This document shows, one piece after another, positions 1-4,998 of a DNA stretch of 10,365 nucleotides (within the stretch, counting starts at the first letter, position 1; each line of letters starts with the position of its first letter). Where the stretch lies: assembly GCA_945901195.1 (NCBI GenBank), contig CAMDKB010000135.1, positions 1 to 10,365 on the forward strand, in the 5' to 3' direction. A program made the translations under genes and the position numbers. The notes beneath the pieces were generated by a model that made no database searches, was not told where the DNA came from, and saw only the letters and a list, made by a program, of their open reading frames with translations. The stretch is from Rhizobium sp. Q54. GTDB taxonomy: Bacteria; Pseudomonadota; Alphaproteobacteria; Rhizobiales; Beijerinckiaceae.

Positions 1-211
1 TGCGCTTCCATTTTTCCTGGTCAGCAAGCTTGCCACCCAGCGCCGTAATACGATCCTGCGCCTGCACTCCCGCCATATCCGGGCCGGAGGACGGCGCTGT
101 CGCAGCGGCTGGCGCTGCAGCCCCACCCTTGCGCGCAGCCTGAACTGCGGCCGCGCCAGACAGGAAACCTTCCAGCCAACGCTTCTGCTCGGGATTGAAA
201 TCTTCGCTCAT
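1..211 (-). CDS. nirA: NirA-family nitrite/sulfite reductase, N-terminal fragment
   Basis: The minus strand reads from an ATG at 211 to the window edge and gives 70 residues of a longer protein. It begins MSEDFNPEQKRWLEGF, continues through an Ala/Pro-rich linker at about residues 20-45, and ends with QAQDRITALGGKLADQEKWK. I recognise this as the N-terminal lead of the rhizobial NirA family (siroheme and 4Fe-4S ferredoxin-type nitrite or sulfite reductase hemoproteins). These open with an 'EQKRYLEGF' stretch and a 'GGKLADQEK' stretch before the first ferrite domain. The catalytic Cys and siroheme-binding parts lie outside the window, so nitrite and sulfite cannot be told apart as substrate. 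The start is supported by an AGAGG purine run 5-9 bases upstream of the ATG and by a promoter-like pair at 315-343. The family call is from memory of N-terminal motifs only. Confidence 0.72.
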   Translation of the reverse strand, partial: MSEDFNPEQKRWLEGFLSGAAAVQAARKGGAAAPAAATAPSSGPDMAGVQAQDRITALGGKLADQEKWKR

Positions 212-314
212 AGGCCTCTATCCACCGGCAACCCGCCGCTTCCCGCACTGGAGGGAAATTTGAAGCAACCTGCATGCCAAATAGACAAATTCATATTTTA
301 CATATATTTATCAG

Positions 315-343
315 TATATTATGATATATTTCACCCGCCTCAA
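315..343 (-). promoter_or_regulatory. Putative sigma70-like promoter for the nirA-like gene
   Basis: Read on the minus strand, TTGAGG (343-338) is followed by a 17-bp spacer and AATATA (320-315). It sits in a strikingly AT-rich patch (about 285-332) within an otherwise GC-rich region and points to the nirA-like start about 100 bp away. The long leader (212-314) leaves room for a regulator site or an RNA control element, but I recognise no specific one. Predicted by eye from consensus similarity only. Confidence 0.4.
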
Positions 344-380
344 ACGAACAATTTCCGGGGCGCGCTAAAGCGGAACCATG

Positions 381-411
381 ACGCATCGCACAAAAATTAC
401 GCATCGCACAA
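381..411. repeat. 13-bp direct repeat pair, operator-like
   Basis: The 13-mer acgcatcgcacaa occurs twice, at 381-393 and 399-411, with an 18-bp period. It lies between the nirA-like promoter (about 40 bp upstream of its -35 box) and the plus-strand membrane gene starting near 519. A short dyad (CAGCA...TGCTG) follows at 417-430. Two spaced identical half-sites in a divergent intergenic region resemble a regulator-binding site, but I cannot name the regulator. Confidence 0.35.
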
Positions 412-518
412 GAAAGCAGCAATTCTGCTGATGGGGGTCCTGAAACCTGCTGACATTGAACCTTTCGCCCTGCCTGATTACTTATAAAACGGCCTGTGTG
501 ATGCAGGGCCAATCCGGG

Positions 519-893
519 ATGGCCGAAATGTCAGGCGAACGCGAGACTGCAAACGAACGGTCGGTAATCGAGCCGGAAATCATCCCGCCGTCTCGTGCCG
601 GTGAAAGACGACTTGGCGAAGGATGCTCCGGTGAAGGACGCTCCGGGCCTTCCGGCTTTCAGGGCCGAATGCCAGGCGGCATCTTCTTTGACCTGCGCAA
701 CGGCGAAAGCGCCTCAATCCGCATCAAGCGCATCGGCGGCTTCAAGCTTGTGCTCTGGATCACAATCATCCTCGCCATTGCCATCGTCTTGATATTGACG
801 TTCGCCAGCCTATTCGTTTTTGCAGCCATCATCAGCGCCTGCGCCATTGCAGTGGCAGCTTTGACCAGCTGGGTGAAGAAGCTGTTGCGCTGA
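519..893 (+). CDS. Small conserved-type membrane protein of unknown function
   Basis: This is an open frame of 124 residues from ATG 519. In-frame alternative starts are ATG 501, ATG 528 and a TTG at 456, and no strong ribosome binding site decides between them. The N-terminal half is polar and contains an EPEIIPP motif and a Gly/Ser/Arg-rich stretch. The C-terminal half has one long hydrophobic run (about residues 75-116), enough for two membrane helices, and ends in a basic KKLLR tail. Small proteins with an 'E-x-IIPP' N-terminus and a C-terminal membrane hairpin occur as hypothetical proteins in rhizobia, which supports a real gene but gives no function. A 15-bp imperfect tandem duplication at 618-647 encodes the repeated GEG-x-SG in the linker. 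A weak TATAAA at 483-488 could be a -10 box. It is not visibly co-transcribed with its neighbours. Confidence 0.6.
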   Translation: MAEMSGERETANERSVIEPEIIPPSRAGERRLGEGCSGEGRSGPSGFQGRMPGGIFFDLRNGESASIRIKRIGGFKLVLWITIILAIAIVLILTFASLFVFAAIISACAIAVAALTSWVKKLLR

Positions 894-1027
894 ACCGGAG
901 GTATCGTCCAAATATTTGCGCCCGCTATTGAATATCCCATCGCTCTGCACCATCTCAAACTCATCGTGCAGCTTGGTTTAAGTCCCGTCTGATATTATCA
1001 AGCGAACTTTTTTGCGTATGAAACTCC

Positions 1028-1033
1028 TATAAT
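1028..1033 (+). promoter_or_regulatory. Possible -10 box upstream of the GlsB-type gene
   Basis: The 213-bp gap between the membrane gene and the GlsB-type gene holds a perfect TATAAT at 1028-1033, about 73 bp before the ATG at 1107. No good -35 hexamer is found 16-18 bp upstream (aacttt at 1005-1010), so promoter class and strength are uncertain. Genes of this family are often under general-stress control, but I see no clear extracytoplasmic-sigma GGAAC/CGTT pair here. Confidence 0.28.
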
Positions 1034-1106
1034 ATCAACAAGCAAGGATCTCTCCAGACCCTCATTGCCGCAATTCATCAGGTTGCTATCAGCAAGTGAG
1101 GTCGAT

Positions 1107-1370
1107 ATGTCCGGTGAAAGCTTACTCATAATACTTCTGGTCGGCGCAATCGCGGGCTGGCTCGCAGGTCAGATCGTGCGGGGCTTTGGCTTCGGGCTGA
1201 TCGCAGATATCGGCATTGGCGTTATCGGTGCATTGATAGGAAACTGGATGTTGCCGCGCCTCGGCGTGCATGTAGGCACAGGCCTCCTGAGTTCAATTGT
1301 AACCGCGACCCTTGGCGCTGTAGTGCTTTTGCTCGTGGTCGGATTGGTGCGCCGCGGCGGCCGATGGTAG
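1107..1370 (+). CDS. GlsB/YeaQ/YmgE family stress-response membrane protein
   Basis: The protein has 87 residues and begins MSGESLLIILLVGAIAGWLA. It shows the family pattern: three short hydrophobic helices (about residues 5-22, 27-45 and 57-80), Gly-rich turns (AGWLAG, GFGLIADIGIGVIGALIGN) and a basic C-terminus (RRGGRW). The family (transglycosylase-associated protein, Pfam Transgly_assoc) comprises small inner-membrane proteins induced by acid or general stress. Their molecular activity is not established, and 'transglycosylase-associated' is a historical label. The ATG at 1107 is chosen over the upstream start at 1065 because GAGG at 1098-1101 is correctly spaced before it and because the family starts just before the first helix. 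The gene stands alone, with no same-strand neighbour close enough for an operon. Confidence 0.88.
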   Translation: MSGESLLIILLVGAIAGWLAGQIVRGFGFGLIADIGIGVIGALIGNWMLPRLGVHVGTGLLSSIVTATLGAVVLLLVVGLVRRGGRW

Positions 1371-1464
1371 ATCGGTAGCTGCACAATTCCACTGACTGAG
1401 CGAGGGGATTGATGGAGCGCTAACCCATCTCTCCTCAATGGCTACCGAGCTTGTAAAATCCCTC

Positions 1465-1553
1465 TGCCCCGCCGGGGCAGATCACTTTAAGAAAACGTCC
1501 ACGGGTTTCGCTGCGCTTCACCCGTGGCTATATCGCGTGGCCCTTGCGGGGCC
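1465..1553 (+). repeat. Triple-hairpin repeat element, copy 1
   Basis: Three hairpins stand in a row. They are TGCCCC/GGGGCA with a 3-nt loop (1465-1479), CCACGGGT/ACCCGTGG with a 13-nt loop containing gctgcgc (1499-1527), and GGCCC/GGGCC (1539-1553). The same order and spacing recur in inverted orientation at 1647-1736. The central unit matches the other copy over about 30 bases with a single one-base indel. Elements of this GC-rich palindromic type resemble dispersed extragenic repeats of proteobacteria, but I cannot name a family. The adjacent stretch 1371-1464 holds no gene that I can see. Confidence 0.7.
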
Positions 1554-1646
1554 GTCCATATTGCAGGACCATGTGTGCCAGATGATCAGATAGCGCCTTG
1601 CATCAGTAACGGCTCTCACGCGCAAGCAACCAAACAGATCGCAGCA

Positions 1647-1736
1647 AGCCCCGAAGGGGCTGCAGTTTGTAGCCACGGGTGAAGCGCAGCGAACCCGTGG
1701 GCGTCATTGCTTTCGCTCCATCGCCCCGGAGGGGCG
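1647..1736 (-). repeat. Triple-hairpin repeat element, copy 2 (inverted)
   Basis: This is the inverted partner of the element at 1465-1553. It has hairpins AGCCCC/GGGGCT (1647-1661), CCACGGGT/ACCCGTGG (1673-1700) and CGCCCC/GGGGCG (1722-1736). The two copies flank 93 bp of non-coding DNA (1554-1646) in which I see nothing recognisable. Together they form a 272-bp unit with imperfect inverted ends, and could fold as one long stem. The outer edge lies directly against the truncated HigA-type reading frame, so the element or its insertion probably marks the breakpoint of that gene. I could not identify a target-site duplication. Confidence 0.7.
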
Positions 1737-1742
1737 AAGGTC

Positions 1743-1940
1743 AGCACCTGCGGCGTGCCACGCACACGCATCGAAAGGCTGGTTCGGGAAGAAACCTCTG
1801 TGACGGCAGACACTGCCTTGCGCCTTGGTCGCTATCTCGGCACGTCAGCGCAATTCTGGCTGAATTTGCAGACACAATATGACTTGCGAGTAGCGGAGGA
1901 GGATGCGCGCAAGTCGATTGCGAAGATTGAGCCGGTGGCG
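1743..1940 (+). pseudogene. higA: HigA/VapI-family antitoxin remnant, N-terminally truncated
   Basis: The open frame encodes the second half of a HigA-type antitoxin. GVPRTRIERLVREE is the end of the helix-turn-helix, followed by the family signature SVTADTALRLGRYLGTSAQFW and by LNLQTQYDLRVAEE. The first 25-30 residues of the usual 95-105-residue protein, including the first helices of the DNA-binding fold, are absent. Sequence upstream of about 1743 is repeat DNA, and the only in-frame start is a TTG (1707) inside that repeat. At the other end the frame runs past the normal family terminus to 2045, antisense to the 3' end of brnA, so the native stop also seems lost. No HigB toxin gene is visible. 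The family assignment is strong and loss of function is inferred. A short functional fragment is unlikely but not excluded. Confidence 0.75.
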
Positions 1941-1995
1941 AGTGTGGCGGCGGAGCGAATGCGTTTCGCAAACGTAGTGGTGCGAGGTCCTTCAC

Positions 1996-2343
1996 CTACC
2001 CCGCCTTCTTCTGAGCCTCCATATAATGCCGCAGCACGGCATTGATGCGGGTTTGATAGCCGCGTCCCTGCTGGCGAAAGAAACCAAGGACGTCTTTATC
2101 GAGCTTGATCGAGATGGCTTCCTTGCCAGGCTGTACTATGACCGCGTTCGCCCAGAATTCGTCGTTGGTGCCGGGATGATCGGGATCTGTCTGGGACCAT
2201 TCCTCGATTTCTTCATCGGTTAGGGCTGCAAGGCGAGCCCAGTTCGTGTGAGTTTCCTCCGGCCGGAACACGCCGTCCTTGCCTTTCACCAGCACAGTGC
2301 CGTCAGGAGCGGTTTTGAAGATGATTGAGTCTTGTTTCGACAT
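1996..2343 (-). CDS. brnA: BrnA family antitoxin
   Basis: The protein has 115 residues. The N-terminal half is acidic and ends in TDEEIEEWSQTDPDHPGTND. It is followed by the BrnA signature EFWANAVIVQPGKEAISIKL and a ribbon-helix-helix region (KLDKDVLGFFRQQGRGYQTR, then INAVLRHYMEAQ) that dimerises and binds DNA. BrnA neutralises the BrnT ribonuclease and, with it, represses the operon in the systems studied in Brucella. The gene overlaps the 3' end of brnT by 41 bp in another frame, the typical toxin-first arrangement. An AAGGAG ribosome binding site (2359-2354) lies inside brnT, about 10 bases before the ATG. The 3' end faces the HigA remnant convergently, and that remnant's open frame overlaps it by 50 bp. 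The DNA-binding domain looks intact. Confidence 0.92.
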   Translation of the reverse strand: MSKQDSIIFKTAPDGTVLVKGKDGVFRPEETHTNWARLAALTDEEIEEWSQTDPDHPGTNDEFWANAVIVQPGKEAISIKLDKDVLGFFRQQGRGYQTRINAVLRHYMEAQKKAG

Positions 2344-2605
2344 AGCGTTCTCGCTCCTTCCGGTTCGACGGCCATGCAGTGATCAGCCATACGATGTTAC
2401 CGCGAATGGTGTAGACTGCAGTCACGAAGATGCCCCTGGACATCCCGATGACCAGATGTCTCGCTTCTCCGAAGGCACGCCTGACATCCTCGAATTTAAT
2501 GCGAAAAGGATCATCGAAGATCTCTTCCAAATCGAGCAAGTCAATGTCGCGCGTCACCATCAGCAATGCACGCTTGCCGGGATCACATCCAAACTGCCAA
2601 TCCAT
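2303..2605 (-). CDS. brnT: BrnT family ribonuclease toxin
   Basis: The protein has 100 residues from ATG 2605, preceded by a GGAG ribosome binding site 6 bases upstream (a TTG immediately before the ATG is a less likely start). Family features are an aromatic-x-x-DP-x-K opening (FGCDPGK, residues 5-11), EEIFDDPF (27-34), the GE-x-R strand (46-49), VYT-x-RG (64-69) and the terminal KERERY (83-88). BrnT has a RelE-like fold and cleaves RNA until bound by BrnA, encoded immediately downstream. Several positions usually basic in the family differ here. The 'KHG' element is replaced by TRD (18-20), and the two Arg of the usual R-I-I-S-A-R segment align with Trp73 and Trp78. Toxin activity may therefore be reduced, lost or altered. 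The family alignment is from memory. Confidence 0.85.
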   Translation of the reverse strand: MDWQFGCDPGKRALLMVTRDIDLLDLEEIFDDPFRIKFEDVRRAFGEARHLVIGMSRGIFVTAVYTIRGNIVWLITAWPSNRKERERYVETRLNHLQNRS

Positions 2606-2614
2606 CAATTCTCC

Positions 2615-2645
2615 AAAATATATACTAAAATATATACTTAAGCAA
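2615..2645 (-). promoter_or_regulatory. Putative brnTA promoter with tandem 12-bp operator-like repeats
   Basis: On the minus strand the 12-mer agtatatatttt occurs twice without a gap (2638-2627 and 2626-2615), ending just before the brnT ribosome binding site. TTGCTT (2645-2640), a 17-bp spacer and TATATT (2622-2617) form a plausible promoter, with the repeats covering the spacer and -10. Autorepression by BrnA or BrnTA is established for the family. Repeats placed over the promoter fit such an operator, which is inference. The -35 box lies between pyrG's stop and brnT. Confidence 0.5.
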
Positions 2646-2655
2646 CACCCCGCCC

Positions 2656-4290
2656 CTAAACCAGCCTGCTCTGCTCCTTTGCCGCCGCAATAAAACTCGC
2701 AAACAACGGGTGCGGCTCAAACGGCCTTGATTTCAGCTCGGGGTGATATTGCACGCCGATAAACCACGGATGCATTTCGCGGGGATATTCTACGGTTTCC
2801 GGCAGCAGCCCGTCCGGCGAGAGGCCTGCAAACATCAGGCCCTTGTCTTCCAGCTTTTCGCGATAGCGCATGTTCACTTCGTAGCGATGGCGGTGGCGTT
2901 CGGAAATGTCGAGATCGCCATAGACTTCCGCAATCTTCGAGCCTTCCTTCAGCTTCGCGTCGAATGCGCCAAGCCGCATTGTGCCGCCCATATCGCCGCC
3001 GGCGCGGCGTTCTTCCAGCTCGTTGCCGCGCATCCATTCGGTCATCAGACCAACCAGCGGTTCCGCGCAGGGGCCGAACTCGGTCGAACCGGCCTTCTCG
3101 ATCCCCGCCAGCGCGCGCGCCGCTTCAATCACCGCCATCTGCATGCCAAAACAGATGCCGAAATATGGCACCTTGCGCTCCCGCGCGAAGCGCGCGGCCA
3201 AAATCTTGCCTTCGCTGCCGCGTTCGCCAAAGCCGCCGGGCACGAGAATGCCGTGCACGTTTTCCAGAAACGGCGCGGGATCTTCCTTTTCAAAAATCTC
3301 GCTCTCGATCCAGTCGAGATTGACTTTCACCCTGTTGGCCATGCCGCCATGGGCCAGCGCCTCGATCAGCGATTTATAGGCGTCCTTGAGGCCGGTATAT
3401 TTGCCGACAATGGCGATGGTGACTTCGCCCTCGGGATTGTGGACGCGGCTGGAAACCTCGCTCCACCGGCGCATGTCCGGCTTTGGCGCGGGTTCTATGC
3501 CGAAGGCAGCCAAGACTTCCTTGTCGAGTCCGGCCTCGTGATAGGCGCGTGGTACATCATAGATCGAGCCGACATCGCGCGCCTCGATCACGGCGCTTTC
3601 GCGGACATTGCAGAACAGCCCGAGCTTGCGGCGTTCCTCGCGCGGAATTTCGCGGTCTGTGCGGCACAACAGGATGTTGGGCTGAATGCCGATGGAGCGC
3701 AGCTCCTTCACACTGTGCTGGGTCGGCTTGGTCTTGAGCTCGCCTGCAGCGGGTATGAAGGGCAGCAGGGTCAGATGCACATAGATGCAATGGCTGCGCG
3801 GCAGATCGTTTCCAAGCTGGCGAATGGCTTCAAAGAACGGCAGCCCCTCGATATCGCCGACTGTGCCGCCGATTTCCACCAGCACGAAATCCACGCCCTC
3901 ATTGCCGCTGAGGACGAATTCCTTGATGTGATTGGTGACGTGGGGGATCACCTGCACGGTCGCGCCGAGATAATCGCCCTTGCGCTCCTTGGAGATGATT
4001 TCCTGATAGATGCGGCCCGTCGTGATGTTGTCGCTCTTGCGCGCGGGCGTGCCGGTGAACCGCTCGTAATGACCAAGATCCAGATCGGTCTCCGCCCCGT
4101 CGTCGGTGACGAAAACCTCGCCGTGCTGATACGGGCTCATCGTGCCCGGATCGACATTCAGATAGGGGTCGAGCTTTCGCAAGCGGACCGTATAGCCACG
4201 CGCCTGCAACAGCGCGCCGAGCGCCGCCGAAGCCAAACCTTTACCGAGCGAGGAGACCACGCCGCCTGTGATGAATACATATCGCGCCAT
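2656..4290 (-). CDS. pyrG: CTP synthase
   Basis: The enzyme has 544 residues, full length for the family. It converts UTP to CTP using ATP and glutamine in the cytoplasm, the last step of de novo pyrimidine nucleotide synthesis. The N-terminal amidoligase domain (about 1-267) starts MARYVFITGGVVSSLGKGLA, with the P-loop at 12-20 and the EIGGTVGDIEG motif at 139-149. The C-terminal class I glutaminase domain (about 290-540) has the oxyanion loop PGGFGERG (351-358), the nucleophile Cys380 in FGICFGMQ, and His516/Glu518 in GVQYHPE. All key residues are present. The start at 4290 is chosen because the family begins at MARY. No clear ribosome binding site precedes it: AAGGAA lies about 16 bases upstream, and an in-frame extension to 4341 has no family support. 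The leader carries an A8 run (4331-4338, T8 on the coding strand). An intrinsic terminator separates pyrG from secG, so it probably has its own promoter. Confidence 0.98.
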   Translation of the reverse strand: MARYVFITGGVVSSLGKGLASAALGALLQARGYTVRLRKLDPYLNVDPGTMSPYQHGEVFVTDDGAETDLDLGHYERFTGTPARKSDNITTGRIYQEIISKERKGDYLGATVQVIPHVTNHIKEFVLSGNEGVDFVLVEIGGTVGDIEGLPFFEAIRQLGNDLPRSHCIYVHLTLLPFIPAAGELKTKPTQHSVKELRSIGIQPNILLCRTDREIPREERRKLGLFCNVRESAVIEARDVGSIYDVPRAYHEAGLDKEVLAAFGIEPAPKPDMRRWSEVSSRVHNPEGEVTIAIVGKYTGLKDAYKSLIEALAHGGMANRVKVNLDWIESEIFEKEDPAPFLENVHGILVPGGFGERGSEGKILAARFARERKVPYFGICFGMQMAVIEAARALAGIEKAGSTEFGPCAEPLVGLMTEWMRGNELEERRAGGDMGGTMRLGAFDAKLKEGSKIAEVYGDLDISERHRHRYEVNMRYREKLEDKGLMFAGLSPDGLLPETVEYPREMHPWFIGVQYHPELKSRPFEPHPLFASFIAAAKEQSRLV

Positions 4291-4379
4291 GGGAGGTGAG
4301 CCGTATTCCTTTCCCGCTGATTCGCGTAGCAAAAAAAACACGCCTGCGCGATTAGTGCACAGACAAGTTTCGGGACCAC

Positions 4380-4409
4380 AAAAAAGGACCGGAAAACCGG
4401 CCCTTTTTC
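4380..4409 (-). terminator. Intrinsic terminator after secG
   Basis: On the minus strand, GGGCCGG (4403-4397), a TTTT loop and CCGGTCC (4392-4386) form a 7-bp stem preceded by A5 and followed by T6. It starts 12 bases after the secG stop. One pair is G·U on this strand but A·C on the plus strand, so the structure is better suited to ending transcription leaving secG than transcription from pyrG's antisense side. Confidence 0.82.
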
Positions 4410-4414
4410 GTCGG

Positions 4415-4858
4415 TTATTGCTGTGGCGGCTGCGGTGGGGTGCCCCCGGCCGGCGGCGCTACCGGTGGCGGCAGCGGTGAGGACGGCGCAGCCGGGGCCG
4501 TTGCGCCCCCGGTCTGGGCAGGCTGTTCCATCCGCTTGAGCTGATCGAAGAGGCCACCAGCGGGCGCTCCGGGAGTTGCAGGCGCCTGTCCCGGCGCTGT
4601 CTGTGCAGGTGCGCCTTCAAAAATCGATTTTTGCGAACGGCCGACATTGGCAATGATTGTCAGCGTGATCGAGGTCAGGAAGAAGATTGTCGCCAGAATG
4701 GCGGTCGCACGAGTCAGCACATTGGCTTGGCCGCGCCCGGTCATGAACCCGCCGCCCCCGCCGATGCCAAGCGCCCCGCCCTCCGAGCGTTGCAGCAGCA
4801 CAACGATCACCAGCGCGGTCACGACCAGCAGATGAATGACGATAATAACGCTTTCCAT
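4415..4858 (-). CDS. secG: Preprotein translocase subunit SecG
   Basis: The protein has 147 residues. Helix 1 (about 3-22, VIIVIHLLVVTALVIVVLLQ) is followed by the diagnostic cytoplasmic loop QRSEGGALGIGGGGGFMTGRG (about 23-43) and by helix 2 (about 50-71). The C-terminal tail (about 80-147) is long, low in complexity and rich in Pro, Ala and Gly, ending QPPQQ. Such tails are common in alphaproteobacterial SecG and make it longer than the roughly 110-residue E. coli protein. SecG is the non-essential third subunit of the SecYEG channel and aids SecA-driven export across the inner membrane. The start is fixed by the family's position of helix 1; the ribosome binding site is weak. The gene lies 140 bp downstream of tpiA on the same strand and ends at an intrinsic terminator. 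tpiA-secG-pyrG is a recurrent alphaproteobacterial neighbourhood. Confidence 0.96.
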   Translation of the reverse strand: MESVIIVIHLLVVTALVIVVLLQRSEGGALGIGGGGGFMTGRGQANVLTRATAILATIFFLTSITLTIIANVGRSQKSIFEGAPAQTAPGQAPATPGAPAGGLFDQLKRMEQPAQTGGATAPAAPSSPLPPPVAPPAGGTPPQPPQQ

Positions 4859-4899
4859 GATCTGAATGTCTCGCAGACGATAGTGAATGACATATTTTA

Positions 4900-4936
4900 A
4901 GGCTGCAGCCTGCGCCGCGCCGGATTCTTGCGCGGC
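4900..4936 (-). other. Dyad-symmetric elements between tpiA and secG
   Basis: The 140-bp tpiA-secG gap contains a 7-bp perfect stem with a 9-nt loop (GCCGCGC at 4914-4920 with GCGCGGC at 4930-4936) and an adjacent 12-bp palindrome aggctgcagcct (4900-4911). On the minus strand they are followed by TTAAAATAT. They could act as a weak terminator or attenuator after tpiA, or border a secG promoter. There is no proper T-tract, so the role is undecided. Confidence 0.3.
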
Positions 4937-4998
4937 TCATACACGATGCCGCTGGATATGGCTACCCGGCTGGCCGATGCAAGCCCCCCGCTCTGTCG

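Noticed and set aside
21..275. Minus-strand open frame of 84 codons overlapping the nirA-like start
   Set aside because: It is Ser/Arg/Gly-rich noise in a different frame. The overlapping frame starting at 211 gives recognisable NirA-family sequence.
1401..1440. Imperfect stem after the GlsB-type gene as a terminator
   Set aside because: The GATGG/CCATC and GAGG/CCTC pairs are separated by an internal loop, and there is no T-tract.
1465..1736. A CRISPR array
   Set aside because: There are only two inverted, not direct, copies, with internal hairpins and no regular spacers. No cas genes are nearby.
1616..1813. Minus-strand frame of 65 codons over the second hairpin array
   Set aside because: Its GFAALHPWLQ-like translation is repeat DNA read through in one frame. 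It is a known kind of spurious ORF in dispersed palindromic repeats.
2743..4299. A plus-strand open frame of 518 codons opposite pyrG
   Set aside because: It mirrors the pyrG codon pattern on the opposite strand, as often happens in GC-rich genes. The translation shows no recognisable domain and pyrG on the minus strand is unmistakable.
4331..4338. The T8 run in the pyrG leader as a reiterative-transcription control site
   Set aside because: Known pyrG reiterative control uses a short run at the transcription start. No start site can be placed here, so it is only noted within the pyrG entry.
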